A stretch of 64,000 nt of DNA from an uncultured Paraprevotella sp. (GCA_947177395.1 CAMWUI010000005.1:1-64000), one strand, 5' to 3'. Numbered from the stretch's first letter, positions 38,275 to 47,882 are shown. Numbers and translations are program-made. The notes: generated from the letters alone by a model not told the origin.

Positions 38275-39717
38275 TTATTTTTTACGTTTACCTGTTGTAC
38301 CCACCATCGAACGTACGCAACGGAAGCCGATATACGACCGGGGGTGATTCTGATATTCATACGAACGCCATGCCGAACGAATCATCGTCTCGGGATCTTT
38401 CCAGGAACCGCCGCGCACGGACTTCTTCTTCAGGCGGTACGGATCTTCCTTAGCTGCGTTGTAACGCAGTTCCGGGTTCATGTCACTCATACTCTGCACC
38501 CCTGCTTCCGTATAGACGGTACTGGTCCATTCGGCCACATTACCGGCCATATCGTACAATCCGTTGGAATTGGCTGAATAAATACCCACCTTCGAAGTAA
38601 TCAAATTACCGTCTTTCGTATAATTGCCCCGGTCAGGCTTGAAATTAGCGTAGAAACAACCCTTGTCGCTTTTCACATCCGTACTCTCCCAGGGAAAAGG
38701 GTTGCCTTCTTTGCCACGGGCCGCGAACTCCCATTCTATTTCTGTCGGCAGACGGTAACGCTGTATCTGCCGGGCCGCCCCGCCCAATCCCCGTAAGAGA
38801 AAGTCCGTGCGCCAGTTACAGAATGCATTGGCCTGTTCCCAGGTAACACCCACCACCGGATAATCATCATAAGCCGGGTTGGAAAAATAAAGTTTCATAT
38901 AGCGCTCGTTCTCCGCGTTCGCAAAATCATTCACCCAACAGGTCGTATCTGGATAGACATTCACTATATATGTATCCAAAAAGTCGTACAGGCTCGACAA
39001 AGGACGCGTAATGGTCTGTCGGACAATGCGTCCATCGTCATCCACATAAGCGGTGTCCTTGGAAATCATCACCACCTGATTCTGATCCACGACATGATCG
39101 GTATTCAAATCCCGCTCTTGGGCATCCAACCGATGGCGGCGCAAAGCCGCAGCCGCATAATTAAACACTTCATACCGATAATTCAATTGTGAGATATCCA
39201 GCATACGGGTTCCGTCGATGGGATGCGTCGTATAGACGCTTTCAATGGCACGCAGTTCATCCTCGTTAGGCTTGCGCCAGGGAATAGGCTTGCTCCAGTT
39301 CAAATGGGGCGTCACCGGCTCCCCGTATTTGTCTGTTTCAATCTTATATGTCTCATCGCCCCCATAGGCAGGATCGGCCAGACGTTCGCGGATGATAGAG
39401 TCCCGTACCCACAATACAAACTGCCGGTATTCAGCATTGGTGACTTCCGTCTCATCCATCCAGAAACCGTCTACAGACACTTCCCGGGAGGGAAACGTCA
39501 TACCCCAAAGCGTATCGGCATCCTCCAGACCAACTTTCAGGGAACCTGCTTTCACGGCGACCATTCCATAAGGTGTCGGTTCACTGTACGACATGCCACG
39601 CACACCCGTCAATTCGCCGCCGGCCGCCGACGAAGACGAAGAACCGGGACCCAGACAGGCCCCTACCGCCATACACGACACCAGACAGGCCGCCATCCAT
39701 ATTGCTTTCATATTCAT
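38275..39717 (-). CDS. gldK: type IX secretion lipoprotein GldK/PorK
   Basis: A 480-aa outer-membrane lipoprotein with lipobox VGAC (Cys21), followed by a Ser-rich linker. The rest is a formylglycine-generating-enzyme-like (FGE-sulfatase) fold, with RLPTEIEWEFAARG, VRGGSWKDP and YIGFRCVRSM. In T9SS this fold is structural and forms a ring with GldN; it should not be read as a sulfatase-maturing enzyme. The start codon overlaps the porP stop (TAATG). Confidence 0.95.
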   Translation of the reverse strand: MNMKAIWMAACLVSCMAVGACLGPGSSSSSAAGGELTGVRGMSYSEPTPYGMVAVKAGSLKVGLEDADTLWGMTFPSREVSVDGFWMDETEVTNAEYRQFVLWVRDSIIRERLADPAYGGDETYKIETDKYGEPVTPHLNWSKPIPWRKPNEDELRAIESVYTTHPIDGTRMLDISQLNYRYEVFNYAAAALRRHRLDAQERDLNTDHVVDQNQVVMISKDTAYVDDDGRIVRQTITRPLSSLYDFLDTYIVNVYPDTTCWVNDFANAENERYMKLYFSNPAYDDYPVVGVTWEQANAFCNWRTDFLLRGLGGAARQIQRYRLPTEIEWEFAARGKEGNPFPWESTDVKSDKGCFYANFKPDRGNYTKDGNLITSKVGIYSANSNGLYDMAGNVAEWTSTVYTEAGVQSMSDMNPELRYNAAKEDPYRLKKKSVRGGSWKDPETMIRSAWRSYEYQNHPRSYIGFRCVRSMVGTTGKRKK

Positions 39718-40670
39718 TATAGTATTCTTACGCTTTTATGTTTATTCTTTCCTTTTTTAAACAGATCCAAATCTGTCTGGTAGCTAAGGACCAATTCGTG
39801 ACTGCCGTTTGCAGCCCCGATGCCAGCCGTATAGAGTTCATACGAGTAACCGATGTTGACTCCATGAAAATCACACCCGACCAGAAATGTCACTGAATTC
39901 AGAGGACTGTAAGATGCTCCTCCATACAGATGATACTTGTTTCCGTTGTACGCCAGCCGCGCCGTAACATCCCCGCGCCACGCCACGCCATCGGTACGCA
40001 CCATGGCATTCGTATGTATGGTATAAAACGGACTTTTTAACCTAATATTGTATCCTCCCGTCAAATAAAACACGGGGACAATGGACAATTCATTTACTTT
40101 TTCATCTCCCAACTCCACCGTCGGCGAAGTACAGTGCATCATGCTAAACCCCGCAAACCATGCCTTATGAGTATAACGGACACCAAAGTCCAGGTCAAAC
40201 CCTGAGCCTGTCACCGAGGATGTAGGAATTGCGGGATCGCTGCTCTCTTCCAAGTCCGCTTTTGTTCCGTCGAATGTCTCACTCAGAAATCCCGCACGTA
40301 ATCCTCCGCTGATACGGCCGCCCCATAATTTCTGATGAAAGGCGTACTGAACGTAAAATTTCTTATGGGAAAAAAGACCGATTTCATCATTCAGAAAACC
40401 GGCACCGGCTCCATGTTTCGGTCCGAAAAAGAACAAGGGCAGATCCACACCGGCAAACATCACGGAAGGAGCATTCTCGAACCCCATCATCTGCATGCCA
40501 TACGCCGCACGGACATCCAACTGCCCGCTCAACCCACTGGCCGCAGGATTATAATACGCCGGCAATGCCCAATAATTGGAAAAAGACGCGTCATATTGCG
40601 CTGCAAGCGGAAGTACTCCCGACAGCCCGATCCATAATAACAGAAACCGTTTCTTTATGTCTTTTCTCAC
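39717..40670 (-). CDS. porP: PorP/SprF family type IX secretion outer-membrane protein
   Basis: A 317-aa outer-membrane barrel with a signal peptide (ending PLAA-Q). It opens with the PorP/SprF signature YDASFSNYWALPAYYNPAASG. Barrel strands fill the rest, with VGCDFHGVNIGYSYEL near the end. Family members act as anchors or scaffolds for T9SS cargo or the core. It heads the operon and overlaps gldK by one base (TAATG). Confidence 0.92.
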   Translation of the reverse strand: MRKDIKKRFLLLWIGLSGVLPLAAQYDASFSNYWALPAYYNPAASGLSGQLDVRAAYGMQMMGFENAPSVMFAGVDLPLFFFGPKHGAGAGFLNDEIGLFSHKKFYVQYAFHQKLWGGRISGGLRAGFLSETFDGTKADLEESSDPAIPTSSVTGSGFDLDFGVRYTHKAWFAGFSMMHCTSPTVELGDEKVNELSIVPVFYLTGGYNIRLKSPFYTIHTNAMVRTDGVAWRGDVTARLAYNGNKYHLYGGASYSPLNSVTFLVGCDFHGVNIGYSYELYTAGIGAANGSHELVLSYQTDLDLFKKGKNKHKSVRIL

Positions 40671-40920
40671 CGGATAAATATCATCTCTCCTCTCATAAGT
40701 AACTGCCGGACGAATCTTTTTATTGTTTCACCGATCCTGTTTTATTGTCCGGCCACACAACAACGAATACAATGACATACAAACAACACAGACTGACACA
40801 ACCGAAACACATACATCGTAACAATGTCGCATTCGTGTGTCAACCGTTGCGTTATCCGCATGCCAACCAACAATGGACAACCGTCGTTCTTCCACTACGG
40901 GCCATTGTCAATGCCGATTA
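40671..40920. other. intergenic, upstream of T9SS operon
   Basis: These 250 bp lie between porP and the DUF2795 gene, both read leftward. I see no gene or clear terminator. The porP promoter should be in its left part, but no full TTTG/TAnnTTTG pair was found. Confidence 0.5.
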
Positions 40921-41142
40921 TCAATACTCGTCTTCGTTGAACAGAAAATCTTCTTTCGTAGGATAATCAGGCCATACATCTTCGATGGTCTCGTAGATTT
41001 CTCCCTCGTCTTCCATTTCCTGCAAGTTTTCTATCACTTCCAAAGGAGCACCGGAACGAGTGGCATAGTCAATCAGTTCATCCTTAGTTGCCGGCCAGGG
41101 AGCATCCTCCAGCTTAGAAGCCAATTCCAAAGTCCAATACAT
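40921..41142 (-). CDS. DUF2795 small acidic protein
   Basis: A 73-aa protein of unknown function found throughout Bacteroidetes, starting MYWTLELASKLEDAPWPATK. The DUF2795 core includes DELIDYATRSGAPLEVIENL, and the C-terminus is strongly acidic. No membrane or signal segment is present. A TATTTTTG -7 box (41213-41206) sits about 63 nt upstream. Conservation and small size suggest a nucleic acid- or protein-binding helper, but no role is known. Confidence 0.88.
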   Translation of the reverse strand: MYWTLELASKLEDAPWPATKDELIDYATRSGAPLEVIENLQEMEDEGEIYETIEDVWPDYPTKEDFLFNEDEY

Positions 41143-41205
41143 AATTTTTCGCGTTTATCATTAAAAATAGGGACTTACGTCCGCTCTTGCGGGCTGTATC
41201 GGGCG

Positions 41206-41235
41206 CAAAAATAATATTATTTTCTCTATCATCAA
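41206..41235 (-). promoter_or_regulatory. promoter of DUF2795 gene
   Basis: GTTG (41235-41232), then 18 nt, then TATTTTTG (41213-41206), close to the Bacteroidetes consensus. The -33 part touches the end of the upstream adenosyltransferase gene. Confidence 0.45.
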
Positions 41236-41786
41236 CATTTGCGCCAGATAATTTCATCCACAGCCGCCATAAAGTTAAGTTTACGTGCCAGAACAAACAG
41301 ATAATCAGATAAACGGTTCATATAGGCCACCACCAGCCTGTCGGCTTCCACGGTGGCATACAACGTATGAATGCGACGTTCCGCCCTGCGGCAAACCGTG
41401 CGACAGACATGACACTGCGCTGCAGCCGGACTGCCTCCGGGCAAAATAAACCCCCGCCATGCAGGCAGTCCCTCTTCTGTCTCGTCGATAGCCCGCTCCA
41501 GACGTTCTACATCCGCCTCGCCAAGCGGCGAAGTTACGTGTCTGCCAGACTCTTCCTCTGTAGCCAGTACGGCTCCCAAAGTAAACAAGTCGGACTGAAC
41601 ACACTCCACTCTTTCCCGATGAATTCCCTCGGGCATCATGGCCGCAAGCAGCCCCAAATGGGCATTCAGTTCATCCACTGTTCCGTAAGCCTCAATACGG
41701 ATATGGTCCTTCGGAACCCGGACACCCCCCACCAGACTGGTGGTGCCGCCATCGCCGGTACGGGTATACACATTGCTTTTTTTCAT
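41232..41786 (-). CDS. cob(I)alamin adenosyltransferase, PduO type
   Basis: A 184-aa enzyme that makes adenosylcobalamin from cob(I)alamin and ATP. The N-terminal ATP-binding signature YTRTGDGGTTSLVGG is clear, and the helical bundle carries EAYGTVDELNAHLG and FILPGGSPAAAQCHVCRTVC with the RRAER arginines. The product would serve methylmalonyl-CoA mutase in the Bacteroidales succinate-propionate route, not visible here. It lies 13 nt after the hypothetical gene at 41800. Confidence 0.93.
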   Translation of the reverse strand: MKKSNVYTRTGDGGTTSLVGGVRVPKDHIRIEAYGTVDELNAHLGLLAAMMPEGIHRERVECVQSDLFTLGAVLATEEESGRHVTSPLGEADVERLERAIDETEEGLPAWRGFILPGGSPAAAQCHVCRTVCRRAERRIHTLYATVEADRLVVAYMNRLSDYLFVLARKLNFMAAVDEIIWRKC

Positions 41787-41799
41787 AGTATCTGGAGAT

Positions 41800-42387
41800 T
41801 TAATAATTCACGATGTAATGTTGTTTATACATATCACGGTTGAAAAATACGATACCGAAGTCATAAAGATCGAATGTGATACCTGTCAGCGGATGCTGCT
41901 GCATCCGTTTCCACCACACCCGGCGAACAGCAGAAGCATGAATACCTTTAACCATGTATACCGACCGAGACGAAGCAACCGGAAGCCAGGCCTCGAAAAC
42001 CTGTTCCCCCTGCTCCGTTCCTTCCAGGTCCACATAGAAAAAACCAGCTTTCCCGCCAGCCAAAGCAGGTTCATCCGCCACCGCAGTACATACGGGACAA
42101 CTGCGGGCGGCCGACAACCAGGCGACCTCCGCTTCGGATGCTCCCAGAATGTCAATACGATCCGGCCGTGCATAATTGACTACCCGGAACAGCAGTCGCC
42201 GATTTTTCCTCACCCTACACGAAATACCCCGGCCTCCATACCGTTGTTCCAGCGGCCGATAGGCATAATACAGACCTGTTTCATAGACAACACCGGTAAT
42301 AAAGTCGAATGCAAAAGGCGAATGCACGCCATAGCCTTTGCGATGGCGGAAACGTTTCAACCAAATCCAGAAACCGGGTACTTTCAT
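41800..42387 (-). CDS. conserved hypothetical, methyltransferase-like N-terminus
   Basis: A 195-aa protein I cannot assign firmly. It opens KVPGFWIWLKRFRHRKGYGV followed by HSPFAFDFITG, an N-terminal motif I associate with Bacteroidetes proteins annotated as class I SAM-dependent methyltransferases. The expected glycine-rich motif I is degenerate (RIDILGASEAEVAWLSA). No signal or membrane segment is present. It sits 13 nt upstream of the adenosyltransferase, so the two are probably cotranscribed. Confidence 0.5.
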   Translation of the reverse strand: MKVPGFWIWLKRFRHRKGYGVHSPFAFDFITGVVYETGLYYAYRPLEQRYGGRGISCRVRKNRRLLFRVVNYARPDRIDILGASEAEVAWLSAARSCPVCTAVADEPALAGGKAGFFYVDLEGTEQGEQVFEAWLPVASSRSVYMVKGIHASAVRRVWWKRMQQHPLTGITFDLYDFGIVFFNRDMYKQHYIVNY

Positions 42388-42454
42388 ACGGTCTTACTCA
42401 TTTTCCGGAAGCAAAGATAAAGATTATGCACGATTTTGAAAAGCCCCTGAGATT

Positions 42455-42506
42455 AAAAAGGTATAAGCACCCGGCTCGCCCTACGACGAAACAGGATGCT
42501 TATACC
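42455..42506 (-). terminator. fucose permease terminator
   Basis: The 10-bp perfect stem GGTATAAGCA/TGCTTATACC (42460-42469 with 42497-42506) is followed on the minus strand by TTTTT. It lies 45 nt past the fucP stop. Confidence 0.8.
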
Positions 42507-42511
42507 TATTT

Positions 42512-42535
42512 TATATATACGCGTACGCGCGCGCG
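42512..42535. other. 24-nt alternating pyrimidine-purine tract
   Basis: Perfect alternation of pyrimidine and purine runs from TATATATA through CGCGTACG to CGCGCGCG, between the fucP stop and its terminator. Such tracts readily adopt Z-DNA under negative supercoiling. Any function is unproven. Confidence 0.6.
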
Positions 42536-42550
42536 AACACGCTTTTTTTC

Positions 42551-43786
42551 TTACTTGCGAATCTTATATCCGGCCAGACCGTAATACAGGATAAACAGGA
42601 AGCAAGGCAGACATATCCAGTAGCTGTTCTGGAAACCGGCGACATCCTGAATATAACCGCGAACCAGCGGCATCACAGCTCCACCGGCAATAGCCATCGT
42701 AAGCAACGAAGAACCGGCCTTTGTAAATTTACCCAAATCAGCCATAGCCAACGGCCACAGAGCGGGCCACATCAATGAACATCCCAATGCCATCAGGAAG
42801 ATATAGTAAACCGACATTTCAGCAGGCGTCACAGCCACCAGCACCGAACCGATAATGGCAATGACGGCACAAAGTTTCATGGCCGCAGCCTGACTCAGAT
42901 AACGTGGTATACAAGTGGCGCCCACAATATAACCCGCAATCATTCCGAACGAAGGGATATAACCGTATTGTATATTCATGCCCAACAGCGTGAAAGAATC
43001 GCCCAGTCCCAACGATGCGGCATAGCCTTGCGCCGTGGCTAGAGAAATCGTCTCTACACCAACATACAGGAACAAAGCCAACGTACCGAGCAACAGGTGG
43101 GGGAACTGCATAATGGACGTCTTGCCTTCTGCATATGCACACGCTTCGGAAGTTCCTTCTCCATCGGATGCATCCTCACCGGCAGCTTTCACTTCCGGCA
43201 GCGGAGCCATCAAAGCAATGATACCCAACAGCACAAAAATTCCGGCAATCATCATAAACGGAGTATACAAATCTCCCATGGCTATCTGATCCACACTTTT
43301 ACCGATAACCAGCGTGATGAACACAGTTGTGGTCGGCCATGCGAACTTGTTGCAGATACCCATGATGGAGATACGCTGTGCAGCACTCTCCAACGGACCG
43401 AGAATCGTCACATACGGATTCACCGATGCCTGCAATACGGCATTGGCCGCACCGGCAACAAACGATGCAACGAGGAACCAAACGATAGAAAGCGTGTCGA
43501 CCGCCAAAATGAACAATCCGAAAGCCGCTGCAAACAGGACAAACGAAAGAGCCATCGTTTTCTTGTAACCGATGGCCTCGATACATTTTGTGGCCGGAAT
43601 ACCGAACAGGAGAAAAGGTACGAATGTGGCTGCCAGCAACAGGTTCGACTGTACAGCCGACAGATTCATGGCGTTTTCCAACACCGGCATCAGGAAGGAG
43701 TTAATCCCCAGCGCAAAGCCGATGGAGAAGAAGAACAGGCCTACAAACGCCAGAGGCACTGCATAACTTTTAGGTGAATTTCCCAT
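42551..43786 (-). CDS. fucP: L-fucose/sugar:H+ symporter, FHS family MFS
   Basis: A 411-aa inner-membrane carrier with 12 predicted helices. The family hallmark is at the start (FFFSIGFALGINSFLMPVLE). FHS members carry L-fucose or glucose/galactose; substrate cannot be fixed from sequence. Fucose is favoured by the large GH29 fucosidase about 21 kb away. No fucose isomerase, kinase or aldolase genes are adjacent. Confidence 0.8.
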   Translation of the reverse strand: MGNSPKSYAVPLAFVGLFFFSIGFALGINSFLMPVLENAMNLSAVQSNLLLAATFVPFLLFGIPATKCIEAIGYKKTMALSFVLFAAAFGLFILAVDTLSIVWFLVASFVAGAANAVLQASVNPYVTILGPLESAAQRISIMGICNKFAWPTTTVFITLVIGKSVDQIAMGDLYTPFMMIAGIFVLLGIIALMAPLPEVKAAGEDASDGEGTSEACAYAEGKTSIMQFPHLLLGTLALFLYVGVETISLATAQGYAASLGLGDSFTLLGMNIQYGYIPSFGMIAGYIVGATCIPRYLSQAAAMKLCAVIAIIGSVLVAVTPAEMSVYYIFLMALGCSLMWPALWPLAMADLGKFTKAGSSLLTMAIAGGAVMPLVRGYIQDVAGFQNSYWICLPCFLFILYYGLAGYKIRK

Positions 43787-44137
43787 AATGATTAAGTTTT
43801 AGGTTAATTATAATAATGTTTTTGAAGTTTCAAGGTAACAGAACGTATTTTCCCAACCTTATTTATAAGCAAAGATAGTAATAAAATAGAATACAATTAC
43901 GTTTTTCGGATATAAAATCAAAAAACACCGGTTCATTCGCAACCGCCAAAGGTTTCCTTCCCCAAACCCTTCGGCCGCACACCGGACCAACCGACCGGAA
44001 TCTGCACTATTATCATGTTAAAAATTACTAAACAGAGGCAATTTAACGATAAAAAAGGATTCAAGACAATATTTATATATTACCTTTACCATAAATTACA
44101 TTTTAAACTATTTTTTAACCCTTAATCACTAACCAAA
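43787..44137. other. divergent intergenic region
   Basis: 351 AT-rich bp between fucP and the 1222-aa secreted protein, holding both promoters. For the rightward gene, TACCTTTA (7 of 8 to TAnnTTTG) lies about 45-55 nt upstream of the ATG. No gene is seen. Confidence 0.45.
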
Positions 44138-47100
44138 ATGAGAAAATTGTACCTATTTCTTTCATTGGCATTGTTGTTTTGCAGTGTCAATGTAACGTGG
44201 GGACGAATTCAGAAGAAAGATCCGCAGCAGACCACGCTGGGCATTCAGGCTCCAGCGGACGGTATGATGCTTGCTTTCAACCGAATCGCCTACAATGCAT
44301 CGGGATCCGAGTCCAACCTCTGGCTGTGTGCCTCGAGTGACGAAGCTCCCCAGTTGACAGTAGCCAGCACTGGAGACCCCCAGAGCAACAGCATGGCGTG
44401 GATTCTGGAAGCATCCGACGTCGTTATCGAGGAAGGCGTTCAGTCTTTCTATTTGAAAAACCTGGCAACAGACAGCTATCTGCGCTACATCGACGGATCG
44501 GACGATCCCGAAGCTGACGACACATACCTGACATTGGGCGACAAGAGCGAAGCCAAGTCTTTCATCATCGTTCCTACCAAGCAGGGTGCTCCTTTGATGG
44601 GAACCGAACAGACCGACTTCGAAGGCAAAGGCGGTGTGTTGAAAGACGGTGACTGGATGATTCTGTCGAAAGTCAACGACGAATACCGCAACATCAATAC
44701 GTATGCCGGTGCCGGTAATCAAGGTTTCATGGGAATCTATGCCGACTATGCTTCTTGGTATACGGCTTACGAGGTTGAGGCTTTCGAAAGCACAATCGCC
44801 GAACTGCAGGACGCTCTGGCAGAAATGCCCGAACTGAACGTGAAAGGCGGAACGGCTCCCGGTTGCTATCCGGCAACTCTCGTTGAAGAGTATACAGAAG
44901 CACGTGCGGCCGTATACGACCTGACCCAGCTTATCGAAGCCCCGTCTGTTGAAGTGGCTCAGGCTGCCATCGCACGCCTGAGAGCTGCCGACGCCGCCAT
45001 CAAGGCTGCCAGCCGCGTACCTCTCACGACTGGTTTCTACCGTATCGTAAGCGCACTTCCCGCTTTCGAACAACTGCAGGGTATCCGTTATGCCATGGGT
45101 ACAAACGGCACCGCTCCCAACTGGTCTGCCTACGACACAGAACTCGACGCCCAGGTATGGAGCATCACATCTCAGGGCAATGACAGTTTCACGATGCAGA
45201 ACATCGGCAACTCGCTGTTCATCATCGCACCGACAACAATCGGTACCAGCCAGCCTGTCAACCGCATGGGCGAAGAACCGACGGACAACATCACCATCAC
45301 GTTCTTCGACAACGCAAGTTCCGCACGCATCAAGATCAACGGCAGTGCCGACTTGCACGCAAACGGCCACTCAGCCGGTGCCGGCACGGGTAACAACATC
45401 GTATTCTGGAACGGCGAGTCAAACAATGCTTCCGCATGGTTCTTCGAACCTGTAACAACGGAAGAAGAAGCCAAGTTCACCGCAATGCTCGAGCAGAACA
45501 AGCTCACGCTCGAATTCAACAAATTGCTGGCTGAAGCTCAGTCCAAGTACGACATCGCTGCTGTTTACAAGAAGGCTGCGGATGCAAAGGGCTTGATCAC
45601 GGAAGTTGAACAACTCTCTTCAAACGCTGACCACAACGCATTCGCGAGCACTCCGGACGGACAGGGTCTGGCCGGTCTGATAGACGATGACATTCATACG
45701 TTCTTCCATTCTCTGTGGTATGCTGCAGAAGGCGCTCCCGCGGCTTATCACAACCTGACTGTCGACCTGAAGCAACCGCTCGACAAGTTCGCATTCAGCA
45801 TAACACCGCGTAAGTACACTCCGAAAGCCGAGTACGACCCGTCAAATCCCGACACATACGGCGTGCAGAACCAGTTGCTCAACCGTCCGACGGAAATCGT
45901 GCTCTACGGAGCCGTTGCCGGCGCGGATATCGACGACCCCGCAAGCTGGGAAAAACTGCGTACGATCACCGATCTGCCCTCAAGCAATGTTAGACCTGAG
46001 GATGATGCAGAACTGCCTTTCACCAGCGCAGGTTATCCCCTCTTGGGCGAATACCAGTACCTGCGCTTCGAGGTAACGAAGACAAACAACGGTGCAGGCA
46101 TCAACGTAGGCGGTAAGACGTATCCGTTCTTCACGATGGCCGAGTTCCAGATCTTCAACGCCGAACTGGACGAAACAAGCCAGATGGCAGGTCTGGGAGA
46201 AGTAGGTACCGCTTTCGAAGAAGCTTTGAAACAGGCATTGAAAGTAGTGATTCCTACTCAGGCCGACATCGACGCCCTGAGAGCTGCCCTGCAGGCCTTC
46301 GTCGAAGGCGGTCTGGCCGACCCGACGGAACTGGGTGCTCTCCTGAGCGAAGCTGAAGCATTCGCAGCAGGTATCATCGAAGTAGAAGACGAAGAGGACA
46401 AACAGCCGGGTAAGTATCCGATGGAAACGCAAGCCACACTGGAAGGCGCTATCGAAGTGGCACAGGCTTACTACGATGAGACTATCGGACAGACTGCACA
46501 AGGCCTGAAGGATATGGTCACTATGTTGAGAGACGCTTTGAACGCAGCCAAGGGCTCTATCTTCGGCTTCGACCTCAACACATGGTACCGCATCCGTCAC
46601 TGCCAGACATTCTATGAAGTGAACGGTGTACCCGAACTGCAGCCTGCAGCACGCACCGGCGAGGTATATACAGCCAAGGGTGTGGACGAAGGCGTTGAAG
46701 GCGGTACCATCCTGTACGGTGAACAAGACGGTCAGGAAGACAGCCAGTTCTTGTGGCGTCTGGTTCCGGTTGAAGGCAAAGAAGGTGTCTATGCTCTGCA
46801 GAACAAGGCTACCAACATGTTCATCGGAGGCTTCGGCACACGCAACTATGCCATCACTACGCTGAACCCGGTATTCTTCACGATTGAAAGCGTCGGTTAC
46901 GCAGCATACGCAGCCATAGGAACTGAATTGGACGGCACGGCTATCTATAGCCAGAACGCAAGCTTCAACGGTTGCAACATCCTGCACGCACAGACTGACG
47001 GAAAGGTACTGGTATACTGGACAAGCAAGGGTATCCCTGTGCTGAATGCAGACAAGACGGCTCTGGCCGACAACTCAGGTGCAAGCTGGGAATTCATCCC

Positions 47101-47806
47101 CGAAGAGGAATTCTACGATGACGAAGAACTGCCTTACAACATAGCTGTTGCCAAGGGTCAGTTGCAGACCGCTTGCTATCCGTTCTCTACGACTCTCAAC
47201 GGTGAAGGTCTGGTTGCATACAGCATCTCAGCTATCAGCGAAGACGGCACCTCTCTGTTCCTGTCAGAAGAAGGTCAGGAAGAAGTTGAACTGGAAGCCG
47301 GTAAGCCGATTATCTACATGGCTGGCGACATCACAGATCCTAACGACTATGTACAGCCTGCAACTGCAACCAGCAAGGATTCCACATACGTGACAATCCT
47401 CGTCAACAGCGACTTTATCACTGCTCCGTTGACAGAGAACGGTCTGATCGGCCGCTTCTGGAACAACAAGGGTACAGTGGATGCCGGCTATGGCGTATTC
47501 AAGGTGGTAGAAGGCGAGAATGCAGTAGCTCCGCTGGCAGAAAAGACTAACATCGGTGCCAACAAGGCATACATCAACAAGTCTTTGATCTCCGGCACAG
47601 CAAACGACGATGACATCGAAGTCAAGATCACAGGTGATCTGATCGATGCTATCCAGAATGCTATCGCAGACAGACAGAACAGCATTGTTGATGTTTACAC
47701 AATCGACGGTATCCGCGTTCGTCAGGCCGTTAAGTACGGCAAAGCTACAGAAGGCCTGCAGAAGGGTCTGTACATCATCAACAAGAAGGTGGTAGCTATC
47801 GACTAA
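44138..47806 (+). CDS. 1222-aa secreted multi-domain protein with sorting-like tail
   Basis: Exported protein with a signal peptide (MRKLYLFLSLALLFCSVNVT). I recognise no enzyme domain. Three trefoil-like segments (about 35-220, 295-440, 815-1000) share WYRI/FYRI openings and repeats such as QFLWRLVPVE...VYALQNKATNMFIGG, resembling ricin-type lectin modules. An F5/8 type C-like sandwich (about 510-690) has LTVDLKQPLDKFAFSITPR and YLRFEVTKT. Helical FIVAR-like spacers (about 225-290, 695-810) lie between. The C-terminus (VDVYTIDGIRV...GLYIINKKVV) matches the other sorting-like tails. Codons are strongly biased and regular, suggesting high expression. Probably a surface glycan-binding or adhesive protein. 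Confidence 0.7.
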   Translation: MRKLYLFLSLALLFCSVNVTWGRIQKKDPQQTTLGIQAPADGMMLAFNRIAYNASGSESNLWLCASSDEAPQLTVASTGDPQSNSMAWILEASDVVIEEGVQSFYLKNLATDSYLRYIDGSDDPEADDTYLTLGDKSEAKSFIIVPTKQGAPLMGTEQTDFEGKGGVLKDGDWMILSKVNDEYRNINTYAGAGNQGFMGIYADYASWYTAYEVEAFESTIAELQDALAEMPELNVKGGTAPGCYPATLVEEYTEARAAVYDLTQLIEAPSVEVAQAAIARLRAADAAIKAASRVPLTTGFYRIVSALPAFEQLQGIRYAMGTNGTAPNWSAYDTELDAQVWSITSQGNDSFTMQNIGNSLFIIAPTTIGTSQPVNRMGEEPTDNITITFFDNASSARIKINGSADLHANGHSAGAGTGNNIVFWNGESNNASAWFFEPVTTEEEAKFTAMLEQNKLTLEFNKLLAEAQSKYDIAAVYKKAADAKGLITEVEQLSSNADHNAFASTPDGQGLAGLIDDDIHTFFHSLWYAAEGAPAAYHNLTVDLKQPLDKFAFSITPRKYTPKAEYDPSNPDTYGVQNQLLNRPTEIVLYGAVAGADIDDPASWEKLRTITDLPSSNVRPEDDAELPFTSAGYPLLGEYQYLRFEVTKTNNGAGINVGGKTYPFFTMAEFQIFNAELDETSQMAGLGEVGTAFEEALKQALKVVIPTQADIDALRAALQAFVEGGLADPTELGALLSEAEAFAAGIIEVEDEEDKQPGKYPMETQATLEGAIEVAQAYYDETIGQTAQGLKDMVTMLRDALNAAKGSIFGFDLNTWYRIRHCQTFYEVNGVPELQPAARTGEVYTAKGVDEGVEGGTILYGEQDGQEDSQFLWRLVPVEGKEGVYALQNKATNMFIGGFGTRNYAITTLNPVFFTIESVGYAAYAAIGTELDGTAIYSQNASFNGCNILHAQTDGKVLVYWTSKGIPVLNADKTALADNSGASWEFIPEEEFYDDEELPYNIAVAKGQLQTACYPFSTTLNGEGLVAYSISAISEDGTSLFLSEEGQEEVELEAGKPIIYMAGDITDPNDYVQPATATSKDSTYVTILVNSDFITAPLTENGLIGRFWNNKGTVDAGYGVFKVVEGENAVAPLAEKTNIGANKAYINKSLISGTANDDDIEVKITGDLIDAIQNAIADRQNSIVDVYTIDGIRVRQAVKYGKATEGLQKGLYIINKKVVAID

Positions 47807-47851
47807 GAAGCGAAAAAGTAAAAACGGAGAGGTCCGTCCTCTTCTCTGACA

Positions 47852-47882
47852 AAGAGGGTTCCGCACATGCGGAATCCTCTTT
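47852..47882 (+). terminator. terminator of 1222-aa protein gene
   Basis: The stem AAGAGGGTTCCGCA/TGCGGAATCCTCTT, with one mismatch and a 2-nt loop that leaves little room at the tip, is followed by TTTT. Confidence 0.85.

Noticed and set aside
38275-39717. Aerobic sulfatase-modifying (formylglycine-generating) enzyme
   Set aside because: The fold matches, but the lipobox and the porP-gldLMN operon identify it as the T9SS lipoprotein GldK.
44162-46987. 402- and 335-codon minus-strand frames opposite the 1222-aa protein gene
   Set aside because: They are Cys/Val-rich translations of a strongly codon-biased gene on the other strand, not proteins.
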